Assembly (NCBI GenBank): GCA_963665575.2 | Contig: CAXXDW010000003.1 | Span: forward strand, 682,001 to 746,000 | From: Rariloculus sp963665575 | GTDB taxonomy: Bacteria; Pseudomonadota; Gammaproteobacteria; Steroidobacterales; Rariloculaceae | Reading direction: 5' to 3' | Length of the DNA: 64,000 bases | In this document: positions 26,001 through 35,432 of the stretch, in pieces | How the letters are laid out: each line of letters begins with the position of its first letter | Numbering within the stretch: the first letter of the stretch is position 1 | Notes under the pieces: generated by a model | Database searches by the model: none | Told to the model about the DNA's origin: nothing | What the model saw: the letters and a program-made list of their open reading frames with translations, nothing else | Made by a program: the position numbers and the translations under genes

Positions 26001-26780
26001 ATGTTTCCGATCCGCGACGACAATCCCCAGTTCCTGACGCCGTATGCGACGTACGCGATCATCGGCCTCAACGTCGCGGCGTGGATCTTCCTGCAGGGCC
26101 TCGGCAGCAACGCGGCGCTCGCTCAGTCGGTCTGCACGCTCGGACTGATCCCTGGCGAGTTGTTGAATACGGTTCCGCCCGGAACCCGGTTTCCGATCGG
26201 CCCCGGCATGGCGTGTGTGCTTGGTGACGGTCCCACCTGGCATACGACGATCTCATCGATGTTCCTGCACGGCGGCTGGTTCCACCTCATCGGCAACATG
26301 TGGTTCCTGTGGATATTCGGCAACAACGTCGAGGACTCCATGGGGTCGGTGCGGTTCCTGTTCTTCTATCTGCTTTCGGGCCTCGCCGCCGCCGCACTGC
26401 AGATCGCGACGAACCCCGACTCGACCGTGCCGATGGTCGGTGCCTCGGGCGCGATCGGCGGCGTCATGGGCGCCTACATCCTGCTTTACCCGCGCGTGCA
26501 CGTGCACATGCTGGTCTTCTTCGGCTTTTTCGTCACGACCTTCGCCGTGCCGGCCTTCGTGATGCTCGGCTACTGGCTGCTCGTGCAGCTCATCAGCGGA
26601 TTCGGTTCACTCGGCTCGCAAGGCGGTGGAGTCGCGTTCTGGGCCCACGTCGGCGGTTTCGTTGCGGGCGCGGTGCTGGTGCTCGTCTTCCGCGACCGGC
26701 GCCTGCTTGCGCGCCATCCCTACCACGGCTGGCGGCGCCGGCGCATGCCCACGGAGAGTTGGCGAAGGATTCAGCGCTGA
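26001..26780 (+). CDS. Rhomboid-family intramembrane serine protease
   Basis: A 259-aa membrane protease. Six or so helices, with the HLIGNMWFLWIFGNNVEDSMG block in helix 2, the catalytic Ser149 in GASGAIGG and the catalytic His216 in WAHVGGFVAG. The N-terminus (MFPIRDDNPQFLTPYATYAIIGLNV) and the long loop after helix 1 are typical of bacterial rhomboids of this class. The C-terminus is a basic tail (HGWRRRRMP). It stands alone; substrates unknown. Confidence 0.93.
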   Translation: MFPIRDDNPQFLTPYATYAIIGLNVAAWIFLQGLGSNAALAQSVCTLGLIPGELLNTVPPGTRFPIGPGMACVLGDGPTWHTTISSMFLHGGWFHLIGNMWFLWIFGNNVEDSMGSVRFLFFYLLSGLAAAALQIATNPDSTVPMVGASGAIGGVMGAYILLYPRVHVHMLVFFGFFVTTFAVPAFVMLGYWLLVQLISGFGSLGSQGGGVAFWAHVGGFVAGAVLVLVFRDRRLLARHPYHGWRRRRMPTESWRRIQR

Positions 26781-26950
26781 GGCCGGTGTCCGCGCGGCTG
26801 AGCTCGCGGGCACTGCGCCCCGCAAAGCCGCGGCGCGCCGTTCCCGAACGAGGCGCCTGTCGCGCCGCAGAAAGCCGCGAATTCCCGCGGCTCAGGATTG
26901 CGTGGACGTACCTTCCTGCCCCAGCGTCGGCGCACTGTTTGACGGGGCGA

Positions 26951-27448
26951 CTACGCCTGGCTCACCTCGTCGAGTTTGCCTGTAGCGACGTCGTACACGA
27001 AACCCCGAATCTGCCCCTTTTCCGGAATGAACGGGCAGGCCTCGATGCGGCGGATCGACTGGCGGACATCCTCTTCGACATCGGGAAACGCCTCCAGAGC
27101 GAACGAGGGTCTGACACCGGTGTCGGCTTCGATCTGCGCCTTCACGGCGTCGTCGGAGAAGGTCACCATGCCGCAATCGGTGTGGTGGATGAGAATGATC
27201 TCGCGGGTCCCGAGCAGGCGCTGCGAAATCGTCAGCGAACGCAGCACGTCGTCGGTCACGACACCGCCGGCGTTGCGGATCACGTGCGCATCGCCCTCCT
27301 CGAGGCCGAGCAAGGCGCCGGTCTCGATGCGCGCATCCATGCAGGCGACGACGGCGGTCTTCCTGCCGGGCGGCAAGGGTACGTCACCCTTGTCGAAACT
27401 CTCGGCGTAACGGGCGTTGTTTGCGAGGAAGTCGTCGGTCGCTGACAT
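26951..27448 (-). CDS. Beta-class carbonic anhydrase
   Basis: A 165-aa cytosolic zinc enzyme interconverting CO2 and bicarbonate. The CxDxR motif (Cys36, Asp38, Arg40) and HxxC motif (His89, Cys92) give the zinc ligands and dyad. It is a short form, like the small mycobacterial-type beta enzymes. The gene is flanked by 170 bases to the rhomboid gene (convergent) and about 345 bases to the divergent TonB receptor. Confidence 0.92.
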   Translation of the reverse strand: MSATDDFLANNARYAESFDKGDVPLPPGRKTAVVACMDARIETGALLGLEEGDAHVIRNAGGVVTDDVLRSLTISQRLLGTREIILIHHTDCGMVTFSDDAVKAQIEADTGVRPSFALEAFPDVEEDVRQSIRRIEACPFIPEKGQIRGFVYDVATGKLDEVSQA

Positions 27449-27793
27449 GGCGGGCTCCTGCTTGTGGGCGGACGGTTTGCGGCCAGTCTAATCGCCGCGT
27501 CGCGCAGCGCGAAATACGTTTTCGTTCGTTGCTCATGACGGCCTGCAATACGGCAGCGAGACCATCGACCCGGCCCGCATGGGTCCCGGGGACGGAGACG
27601 ATCGCGGCAAACCTTGCCCTTTACGCGTGCTCGCGACCGCCGGCCGGCTGGACTCCGGGTAGACAGCGCATGTGCGCCAGAGCGATGAAACGCGGCCAGC
27701 CGGAGTGCTGCGGCGATCCGGGGAGTTGCTACAATTCCACTGTGCCGAATCCCGGCGCTCTGCAACAAGCTTCCTGAATTGAGGTCACCGCCC
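27449..27793. other. Divergent intergenic region
   Basis: Between the carbonic anhydrase and the TonB receptor. Apart from the extended -10 element at 27727-27735 nothing was recognised. No stable RNA gene is evident. Confidence 0.5.
27727..27735 (+). promoter_or_regulatory. Extended -10 promoter candidate for the TonB receptor
   Basis: TGC followed by TACAAT, an extended -10 with five of six consensus bases, about 60 bases before the ATG at 27794. No strong -35 is seen, which such promoters can lack. Confidence 0.4.
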
Positions 27794-30316
27794 ATGGTCG
27801 TATCGGACGTGGTTTCGCACCACATTGCCGCGCGCATCGCTGCCGCATTCCTGTTGTTCCTTGCATTGCTCGTCTGCCCTGCCGTCGGCAGCGCGCAGCA
27901 GGCCGGCGAAGACGCGCAACTCGAGGAAGTCGTGGTGGTCGGTACCCGCGCCCTGCCCCGCACGATCGACGAGTCCTCGGTCCCTGTCGACGTCATCAGC
28001 GCCGAGGACTTCGAGAACCAGGCCGGCTCCGACATGACGAACCTGGTGCGCGCGCTCGTACCGTCATTTCACGTCAGCGACAATCCCTCGCGCGACCTCG
28101 CGGCGCTGCTGCGCCCGGTGAACCTGCGCGGACTCGCGCCGGATCACACGCTCGTGCTGGTCAACAACAAACGCCGGCACCGCGGGGCCGTGATCCAGTG
28201 GATATCCAACGGCGCGTCGAACGGCGCACAGGGTCCGGACGTTTCGGCCATTCCGGCGATCGCCCTGCAGCGCATGGAGGTGCTGCGCGACGGGGCGGCG
28301 GCGCAGTACGGTTCCGACGCCATTGCCGGCGTCCTGAACTTCGTGCTCAAGGACGCCGACGACGGCTTTTCGCTCGAAGCCAGGTACGGGGCTTATACGG
28401 AGGATTCGAGCGAGGACATGACCTCGGTGGCGGCCAATGTCGGCTTGCCGCTCGGCGACGGCGGATTCGCGAACCTGAGCCTCGAATACGGCGAATCCGC
28501 ACCCACCGACCGCAGCGTCCAGCACGGCCATGCCACGCAACTCATCGAACTCGGCATCCCGAACGTGCCCGTTCCAGCCAAACCCTGGGGCTCGCCGACG
28601 GTCGACGACAACATCCTGGCTGTCGCCAACATCGGGGTCGAAGTGGGCGACAACAGCGACTTCTATGCCTTCGGCAATTACGCAAGCCGCGAAGTGTCGA
28701 CGGCCTTCTTCTTCCGCAGCCCCATGAACCGCAACGGCGTGTACAAGACCAGCGCCAACAAGTTCCTCGTGGGCGGCGAAGGCTGTGCGGCGCGGTACGG
28801 CAACATCGACTCCACCGCCGCGAACCTGCTTTCCTTCCGCGACATGCTGCTCGCCGACGATGGCTGCTTCTCGTTCGTGGAAATGCTGCCCGAAGGTTTC
28901 TCGCCGCAGTTCGGCGCCGAAATCACCGATTATTCCGGCGTTGTCGGCGTGCGCGGCGAAACGGCCAGCGGCCTGATCTGGGACGTCTCCGCGAGCATCG
29001 GCGAAAACGATCTTGCGGTCTTCATCGACAACTCGCTGAACGCCTCGCTCGGCCCGCAGTCGCCGCGCGATTTCCGCGTCGGCAACTACACGCAGCGGGA
29101 CACGAACATCAACCTCGACGTTTCCCGGCAAATGGAAGTCGGCGCAGGTTCGCTACTTAACGTCGCCGCGGGGTTCGAGATGCGCACGGAGGAATTCGAG
29201 ATCGCCACGGGCGAGCGGGCAGCCTGGGAAATCGGACCGTACAACCAGTACGGCTTCGGTTCCGGTTCGAACGGCTTCGGCGGCTTCAACCCGGCCACGG
29301 CAGGCACCTGGGACCGCGACAACACAGCCGGCTATGTGGACGTCGAACTCAACGCCACGGACAACTGGCGCATCGGCGGCGCGGTTCGCTACGAGGACTT
29401 CGACGGCTTCGGCAACACCACCAACTACAAGCTCGCCACGCACCTGCGCCTGTCCGACAGCTTCGCGCTGCGCGCCTCGGGAGGTACGGGCTTCAGGGCA
29501 CCGACGCCCGGCCAGTCGAACGCCCGCAACCTCTCCACGGTCGTCGACGCGGTGACCAACGAGTTCGAGGAACGCGGCACCATCGGTTCTACCCACCCCG
29601 TGGCGATGGCGCTCGGCGGCCGTGAGCTTGAACCCGAGGAGAGCACGAACTACTCCGTCGGCGCGGTGTTCAGCGGCGCCGGAGGATTCAGCCTCACGCT
29701 CGATTACTTCAGCATCGACATCGATGACCGTATCGCGTTGTCGGGGATCTTCACCGTCACCGACGACATCAAGCAGCAGCTCGTCGCCCAGGGTGTCCCG
29801 GAAGCCGCCGAATTCACGTCGGTGCGCTACTTCGCCAACGATTTCGATACGCAGACCGACGGTTTCGATCTGGTGGCGAACTACGGCTGGGATGCGGGCA
29901 GCGGCAACGCCGACCTGACGTTCGCCTACAACACGACCGATACCGAGGTCGTGGATTCGTCGAACATCTCCGCCGGCACCATCAGGAACCTCGAACACGG
30001 CTGGCCTGAGACACGCTACAACCTGTCCTACAGGCACGCCTTCGAGAACTGGGACCTGGTCGCGCGCTACAGCTATTTCGGCGATTGGTACGACGATCAT
30101 GCCGGCGCCGATTTCAGCGGCTACGGCCTGACCGACGTGCAGCTGCGCTACAGCTTCCCGAACGGCGTGGCCATCAGCGTGGGCGCCGAGAACGTGCTCG
30201 ACGAATATCCGGCCGAAGCCATCAACTACGGCAACGGGCGCAGGTACCCGCGCTACGCGCCGGGCGGCCACAACGGGGCGCTGATCTTCGCGAAGCTCAG
30301 TTTCGCGATGCAGTAG
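27794..30316 (+). CDS. TonB-dependent outer-membrane receptor
   Basis: An 840-aa receptor. Start at ATG 27794; the TTG fifteen bases earlier is less likely. Signal peptide to about residue 36 (ending VGSAQ), a TonB-box-like LEEVVVVGTRA, a plug (RTIDESSVPVDVIS, LVLVNNKRRHRGAV, ALQRMEVLRDGAAAQYGSDAIAGVLNF) and a barrel with SDSFALRASGGTGFRAPTPGQ. The C-terminus ends in LSFAMQ. It resembles the receptors for vitamin- or nutrient-type ligands common in marine gammaproteobacteria, and the purine permease gene follows 148 bases downstream on the same strand. A link between the two is only suggested. Confidence 0.9.
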   Translation: MVVSDVVSHHIAARIAAAFLLFLALLVCPAVGSAQQAGEDAQLEEVVVVGTRALPRTIDESSVPVDVISAEDFENQAGSDMTNLVRALVPSFHVSDNPSRDLAALLRPVNLRGLAPDHTLVLVNNKRRHRGAVIQWISNGASNGAQGPDVSAIPAIALQRMEVLRDGAAAQYGSDAIAGVLNFVLKDADDGFSLEARYGAYTEDSSEDMTSVAANVGLPLGDGGFANLSLEYGESAPTDRSVQHGHATQLIELGIPNVPVPAKPWGSPTVDDNILAVANIGVEVGDNSDFYAFGNYASREVSTAFFFRSPMNRNGVYKTSANKFLVGGEGCAARYGNIDSTAANLLSFRDMLLADDGCFSFVEMLPEGFSPQFGAEITDYSGVVGVRGETASGLIWDVSASIGENDLAVFIDNSLNASLGPQSPRDFRVGNYTQRDTNINLDVSRQMEVGAGSLLNVAAGFEMRTEEFEIATGERAAWEIGPYNQYGFGSGSNGFGGFNPATAGTWDRDNTAGYVDVELNATDNWRIGGAVRYEDFDGFGNTTNYKLATHLRLSDSFALRASGGTGFRAPTPGQSNARNLSTVVDAVTNEFEERGTIGSTHPVAMALGGRELEPEESTNYSVGAVFSGAGGFSLTLDYFSIDIDDRIALSGIFTVTDDIKQQLVAQGVPEAAEFTSVRYFANDFDTQTDGFDLVANYGWDAGSGNADLTFAYNTTDTEVVDSSNISAGTIRNLEHGWPETRYNLSYRHAFENWDLVARYSYFGDWYDDHAGADFSGYGLTDVQLRYSFPNGVAISVGAENVLDEYPAEAINYGNGRRYPRYAPGGHNGALIFAKLSFAMQ

Positions 30317-30464
30317 TCAGCCACGGGCGCAAGGCATTGCCATGCCAGCGCAGGCTGGCCCCGGGCGACAACGCGCGGCCGCCCGGGGCGGTCGAAAACA
30401 ACGCCTCGCCTCGGTCGCATGCTGACGCAACACGGGTGCACATCCGCTTCACCGTACCGTCATA

Positions 30465-31793
30465 ATGGCTGTAACTGACCGACTCCGGCGTCCACTTCGG
30501 CTCATGTTAGAGGGATTCTTCAAACTCGAAACGCACGGCAGCTCCGTGCGTACCGAGTTGATCGCCGGCGCGACCACCTTCCTGACGATGGCCTACATCG
30601 TCGTGGTCAACCCGTCGATACTGGCCGATGCCGGGATCGATCCCGGCGCCGCCTTCGTCGCGACGTGCCTGGCCGCCGCGGTCGGAACGGCCCTGATGGG
30701 CGTGCTGACGAACTATCCCATCGCGCTCGCCCCCGGCATGGGACTCAACGCCTTCTTCACCTACGGCGTCGTGGTTTCGATGGGCCACGCCTGGCAAACG
30801 GCACTCGGCGCGGTCTTCATCTCCGGCGCGATCTTCCTCGCGCTGAGCGTGACGCGGTTCCGGGAAACGGTGGTCAATACGATACCGCGTTCGCTGCAAC
30901 TGGCGACCGCGGCCGGCATCGGCTTCTTCATCACGTTCATCGGCTTGAGGAACGCCGGCATCGTGGTCGCCGATCCGACCACGTTCGTCACCATGGGCAA
31001 TCTCGGCGAAGCCACGGTCCTGCTCGCTGCCGTGTGTTTCCTGGCCATCGTCGCGCTCGAAGCGCGCAAGGTACCGGGCGCTCTGCTCATCGCCATTCTC
31101 GGCACGACACTCGCGGCCGTGGCGCTGGGGCTGCAGCCCTGGAGCGGCGTGATCTCCGCGCCCCCCAGCGTCGCGCCCACGTTCCTGGCGCTCGACCTGC
31201 GGGCCGCGTTCGACGCCCAACTCATCGCGGTGATTTTCGCCTTCCTGATCGTCGACCTCTTCGACTCCGCGGGCACGCTGATCGGCACGGCCCATGTCGG
31301 CGGCTTCCTGGACAGGAACGGCAAACTGCCGCGATTGCGCGAAGCCCTGGCCGCCGACAGCGCGGCTACCGTGGTCGGCGCCTGCATGGGCACCTCGCCC
31401 GTCACCGCCTATATCGAGAGCGTATCGGGCATCCGTGCCGGAGGGCGCACCGGACTCACCGCGCTGGTCGTCGCCGGTCTCTTTCTGCTGATGCTGTTCT
31501 TCGCGCCCCTGGCGGCCATGGTGCCCGCCTACGCCGCAGCACCGGCGTTGATCTACGTCGGCTGCCTGATGGCCAGAAGCCTGACCGAAATCGATTGGAG
31601 CGACCTCACCGAATACACGCCCGCGCTGCTGACGGCCATCTCGATGCCGCTGACCTTTTCCATCACCTACGGTCTGGGGCTGGGGTTCGTGTCTTACGTT
31701 GCGATCAAGGTCGCAACGGGCCGGGGGCGGGAAGTTCCGGTCGCCATGTACCCCATAGCCCTGGCCTTCATAGTTTTCTTTGCGGTGGACTGA
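30465..31793 (+). CDS. NCS2 purine permease, AzgA/GhxP type
   Basis: A 442-aa inner-membrane importer of hypoxanthine, guanine or adenine. Blocks: FKLETHGSSVRTELIAGATTFLTMAYI, NPSILADAGIDPGAAF, GMGLNAFFTYGVV, LFDSAGTLIGTAHVGG and MGTSPVTAYIESVSGIRAGGRTGLTA, all of the AzgA branch. ATG 30465 is taken; ATG 30504 (MLEGFFKLE) is the start most relatives would suggest. Distinct from the UraA-like NCS2 protein at 6209, so the window holds two purine/pyrimidine importers. Confidence 0.92.
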   Translation: MAVTDRLRRPLRLMLEGFFKLETHGSSVRTELIAGATTFLTMAYIVVVNPSILADAGIDPGAAFVATCLAAAVGTALMGVLTNYPIALAPGMGLNAFFTYGVVVSMGHAWQTALGAVFISGAIFLALSVTRFRETVVNTIPRSLQLATAAGIGFFITFIGLRNAGIVVADPTTFVTMGNLGEATVLLAAVCFLAIVALEARKVPGALLIAILGTTLAAVALGLQPWSGVISAPPSVAPTFLALDLRAAFDAQLIAVIFAFLIVDLFDSAGTLIGTAHVGGFLDRNGKLPRLREALAADSAATVVGACMGTSPVTAYIESVSGIRAGGRTGLTALVVAGLFLLMLFFAPLAAMVPAYAAAPALIYVGCLMARSLTEIDWSDLTEYTPALLTAISMPLTFSITYGLGLGFVSYVAIKVATGRGREVPVAMYPIALAFIVFFAVD

Positions 31794-31823
31794 CGGCAAA
31801 CGTCGTTGGGATGCACCGCCGTC

Positions 31824-31829
31824 TATAAT
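31824..31829 (+). promoter_or_regulatory. -10 box candidate upstream of the multicopper oxidase
   Basis: A perfect TATAAT in a GC-rich stretch between the purine permease and the multicopper oxidase. The -35 region 17 bases earlier is weak. Confidence 0.4.
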
Positions 31830-31998
31830 GCGCCGCCGCACACGATATCGATGTTAGGGTCGAGGATGGCGAGCGGCGTCCCCGCAACTGCGACGATCGC
31901 GATTCCGTATAGCGCAGCATCGTAATCAACGCTACGTGTGGAGGAGCAGGAGGAGCCGAGCGTTGGTTCTGGCCGTTGGATACTTCATTGAACTTGCG

Positions 31999-33444
31999 AT
32001 GATCGACTGCACGCAAAGACCTCGGCGCATCTGTCTGCCACTGCTTGCCGGCGCGCTCCTGGCCACAGCCTGCGGCCGCAACGACGAACCGCAGTTGACG
32101 GCGCTCGAGGTCGATCAACCGGACGGCTGGGCGGACGAACTCGCGCTCAATATCCCCGTCGACATCAATCCGGACCCGAACATCCTCGAGATCGAACTCG
32201 AATCGAAACTCGCTGACATTGAATTCCGGGAAGGGCTTGCGACACCGGCCTGGACCTACGGCGGTACGGTTCCCGGTCCGTTCATTCGGGCGAAGGTGGG
32301 CGACACGATCATCGTCCACTTCAGGAACTCCTTGCCGGAGCCGACGAGCATCCACTGGCACGGCATGCGCGTGCCCAACGAAATGGATGGCGTGCCTGGC
32401 GTGACCCAGGATCCCGTCGCGACCGGCGGCGAGTTCCGCTACGAGTTCGTCGCCCGGGACGCGGGCACCTTCTGGTACCACCCGCACATCAACTCCGCGG
32501 CACAGGTCGGCTGGGGCATGTACGGGCCGATCGTCGTCGAGGACCCGAACGATCCGCAGGAGTTCGGCGACGAACTCGTGCTCATGCTGTCGGACATTGG
32601 CCTCGCCGAGGGCAGCGGGGCGTTCCTGCCGGTCGATACCGGCGGGGCGTTCGGCGACCTCTTCGGCCGCGAAGGCACGGAATTGCTCGTCAACGGCAAG
32701 GTGCGCCCGACGCTGAAGGTGCGCGCCGGCAAACAGCAGCGCTGGCGGATCATCAACGCCGCACGCGCCCGCTATTACACGATCGGCCTGCCGGGCCACA
32801 TGCTGGTTCGGCTCGGCGGAGACAACGGCCTCGCGGCGCGGTCCGAAGAGGTGCCGAACCTGGTCGTCGTGCCGGGCGAGCGCGCCGACATCGTCTTCAC
32901 GCCCTCGAACGAACCGGGCGAGACGGCCATGCTGCGCTGGATTCCGACCGAACGCGGTTTCGGGACCGTCTTCAACCGCCCGCGCGAAAACATGATGGCG
33001 ATCGAGACCGTCGATGAAGCGCCCGTGATTCCCGCGCCGATTCCGACCGAACTGCGCGAGATCGAAGCGATCGATATCGCCGACGCCGTCGAACATACCC
33101 TCGACATGACGATCAACCTGAGCAACAACGATGTCGTCATGGGGATCAACGGGATACCGTACTGGAACTTCGAACCGGTCGAAGCGCGTATCGGCGAGAC
33201 CCACGTCTGGTCGCTGACCAATACCACGATCTTCTCGCACCCGTTTCACCTGCACGGCTACTTCTTCCAGGTGCTCGACGATTCGAGAATCCCCGAGTGG
33301 AAGGACACGATCGACGTGCCGGTCGACTCCACGGTCCGGATCGCGATCCCGTTCGAGGACCGTCCCGGTGCGTGGATGTACCACTGCCACATCCTCGACC
33401 ATGCCGAGGCCGGCATGATGGGGCAACTGTACGTACTTCCGTAG
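31999..33444 (+). CDS. Three-domain multicopper oxidase, probable lipoprotein
   Basis: A 481-aa cupredoxin oxidase with export signal CTQRPRRICLPLLAGALLATAC, possibly lipidated at that Cys. Copper motifs are complete: IHWHGMRVPNEMDG and FWYHPHIN in domain 1, HPFHLHGYFF and YHCHILDHAEAGMM in domain 3, covering T1, T2 and T3 sites. Start is uncertain: ATG 31999 has a weak ribosome site, whereas TTG 31963 has AGGAGG at 31948-31953 nine bases before it, which would add 12 residues. The family includes bilirubin-oxidase/CotA/CueO-like and other laccase-type enzymes; no Met-rich insert typical of CueO is seen. Substrate unknown. Confidence 0.88.
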   Translation: MIDCTQRPRRICLPLLAGALLATACGRNDEPQLTALEVDQPDGWADELALNIPVDINPDPNILEIELESKLADIEFREGLATPAWTYGGTVPGPFIRAKVGDTIIVHFRNSLPEPTSIHWHGMRVPNEMDGVPGVTQDPVATGGEFRYEFVARDAGTFWYHPHINSAAQVGWGMYGPIVVEDPNDPQEFGDELVLMLSDIGLAEGSGAFLPVDTGGAFGDLFGREGTELLVNGKVRPTLKVRAGKQQRWRIINAARARYYTIGLPGHMLVRLGGDNGLAARSEEVPNLVVVPGERADIVFTPSNEPGETAMLRWIPTERGFGTVFNRPRENMMAIETVDEAPVIPAPIPTELREIEAIDIADAVEHTLDMTINLSNNDVVMGINGIPYWNFEPVEARIGETHVWSLTNTTIFSHPFHLHGYFFQVLDDSRIPEWKDTIDVPVDSTVRIAIPFEDRPGAWMYHCHILDHAEAGMMGQLYVLP

Positions 33445-33664
33445 TCGGCAGCGAAAGCTTCCGCTGCCGCGGCGCCACGATGTCCGTTCCGGCCGGCAAA
33501 GCCGGCAAGGACGTGAGCGTCAACGCCACCGACCGACCCCAACCGTTGGCAATCACCGCGCGCCACCTCACGCACGCTCCCCGGACTGCACACGTCGATG
33601 GCAGGGTATTTATAACGCTGCCCGCATCAAGCTCTACGCTTGCTGAACCGTCCAGTGGCCGGCA

Positions 33665-34693
33665 TCAAGGCGGGTTGCCGGATTCCCGGCTGATCATTCG
33701 CTCGAGATTGCGGCGAAAACGCAGTGCCGCCGCATCCAGTCCCAGGTTGATGGGGCGGGTAGTCGCATTGGCCATCCCGGTGTGCACGGCCTCCAGCACT
33801 TCACGATCCTCAAGGAAGGCCGACCTGGCGGAGGACGCGATCATCGCCGTCAATTTCTCGTTGTCCGGATCGGTATTTCGATGTTGAAGCCAGTGATAGC
33901 GAGTGTTGTCGGCATCAATCGGCGTCATGAAATGGTAGGAAATCATGACATAGGTTGATTCATCGCTTCGAAAACCTGGGCCACCTTTCCCCGAGGGAAC
34001 GAAAATGGATTTGTTGATGGCTGTGCATGGAAACTGCGCCTCGTAATGTTGCAAGCGGTCGCAATTTCCCTTGAACCTGACCAGCGGGGCATAGAAGGAC
34101 GGAAGCTCCCGGTCGTATATCCACCGATGAACGATCACCCCATTGTCCGTATCGCGTATCTCCACTGGCGTGTTTTCGGTGCCGGGGGACGCAAACGACG
34201 TGCGATGCACCCAGGCGACGTGCGAGGGATCCAGCAGGTTGTCCGTCAGATATTGGTAGTTGCATGCGCACGTCAGGGCATCGCCGGCGGTAATTTTCCA
34301 GTCCGGGTTATCGTAGTTTCGGACATCAATTATCAGCTCGTCGTCCGAAAGCGCGGCATCACCCATCCAGATCCAGACCAAACCCCACCTGTCGAGCACC
34401 GGATAACTCCGGACTCTCGCCGATGGCGGGATCCGATCCTGCGTCGGCGCGGCAACGCATTGGCCGGAGTGATCGAATTGCAGCCCGTGATAGCCGCATT
34501 CGATCCTGTTGTTCAGCAATCGGCCTTTGGACAATGGCAATCGTCGGTGCGGGCAGGCATCGTGCAGGGCGACGGGTTCGCCGCTCCCGGTGCGGTAGAA
34601 AACGATGTTCTCGCCAAGTATACGAAGCGGCCTCAGCTCCGCCCTGATCTCCGAGGAGAGTGCGGCGACGTACCAGCTATTTCTGAGGAACAT
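33665..34693 (-). CDS. Rieske [2Fe-2S] aromatic-type oxygenase, VanA/PaO-like
   Basis: A 342-aa terminal oxygenase subunit. The Rieske site is C47-x-H49 (ACPHRRLPL) and C66-x2-H69 (CGYHGLQFD); the catalytic domain shows NLLDPSHVAWVH with non-heme iron ligands His158 and His163, and a later Asp candidate. Start at ATG 34693 (MFLRNSWYVAALSSEI), as in VanA-type proteins; a GTG at 34732 would add 13 residues. No reductase partner lies next to it. It follows the AhpD-like gene by about 166 bases in the same orientation. GC is visibly lower than in the housekeeping genes. Substrate unknown; demethylation or hydroxylation is typical of the family. Confidence 0.87.
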   Translation of the reverse strand: MFLRNSWYVAALSSEIRAELRPLRILGENIVFYRTGSGEPVALHDACPHRRLPLSKGRLLNNRIECGYHGLQFDHSGQCVAAPTQDRIPPSARVRSYPVLDRWGLVWIWMGDAALSDDELIIDVRNYDNPDWKITAGDALTCACNYQYLTDNLLDPSHVAWVHRTSFASPGTENTPVEIRDTDNGVIVHRWIYDRELPSFYAPLVRFKGNCDRLQHYEAQFPCTAINKSIFVPSGKGGPGFRSDESTYVMISYHFMTPIDADNTRYHWLQHRNTDPDNEKLTAMIASSARSAFLEDREVLEAVHTGMANATTRPINLGLDAAALRFRRNLERMISRESGNPP

Positions 34694-34859
34694 GTCCTTT
34701 CCGGGTAATTCCGGCCAACTCCGACCGGTCACGGCCTGTTGGCGATGTTCTCGAAACGGATGTCATCATGCGCCGCCCGCCACGTTGCGGGGAATTGAAA
34801 TAACGCATGAATCAACGCCGGGCGGAAAGCCGGGCTCGCCCCCCGGCGGAATATGCGGG

Positions 34860-35432
34860 CTAGTCGTAATAGCCAATTGAATCGCCCTCCGTGGTAACGC
34901 CCAAGCCATTCAACAGCCGGTTCGAGTAATTGAAATAGGCGGCGACCTGATTGACCTCGAGTATGTCGCCATCCGTACAATCGTTCCTGCGAAGCATTTC
35001 GATATCCGACGCCGCCATTGTTGCAACATCGGTTGTCAACTTCTGAGCGTAACGCAGTAACGCCAGATGCTTGCCCTGGAACTGCGCCTCCGGCGTTCCC
35101 GCATGAAGGCTTTGCAGAATGTCATCGCATCGCTGTTCGTCGTCAAGCAATCGCCGAACGTTCGTGAAATGGTGGGTCAGGCTGTATTCGCAGTTGTTCC
35201 TGATGCTGACATATGACGCAACGACTTCGAGAAACCACAACGGCAATTGAATGTCCGGGTGATGCAGGACACTCCGGTAGAGTGCCACGTGGCCATGCAT
35301 CGTGTGCGGGCGCAGGGAATGCACCTTCATGACGTTGTCGACCGTGCCGTGCGGAGTCATCGCCTCGTCGTAGAGCTCCCGCAGAACGCCGGTTGCTTCA
35401 TCTTCCGGAATCATCCTGATCCACGCTGTCAT
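34860..35432 (-). CDS. AhpD-like/carboxymuconolactone decarboxylase family protein
   Basis: A 190-aa all-helical protein of the AhpD/CMD superfamily, subgroup of peroxidase-related enzymes (WFLEVVASYVSIRNNCEYSLTHH). In the usual CxxCxxxH motif the first Cys is Cys81, but the second position is Ser84; His88 is kept. The resolving-cysteine chemistry of AhpD is therefore not available, unless a Cys elsewhere (such as Cys102 or Cys152) serves. Its start overlaps the HD-protein stop by four bases, so the two are coupled. It may act as a lactonase-like or redox helper of the oxygenase downstream; that is inference. Confidence 0.78.
   Translation of the reverse strand: MTAWIRMIPEDEATGVLRELYDEAMTPHGTVDNVMKVHSLRPHTMHGHVALYRSVLHHPDIQLPLWFLEVVASYVSIRNNCEYSLTHHFTNVRRLLDDEQRCDDILQSLHAGTPEAQFQGKHLALLRYAQKLTTDVATMAASDIEMLRRNDCTDGDILEVNQVAAYFNYSNRLLNGLGVTTEGDSIGYYD

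Noticed and set aside
31768..33426. A 552-codon frame antisense to the multicopper oxidase
   Set aside because: Complete copper motifs are on the plus strand; this frame has none.
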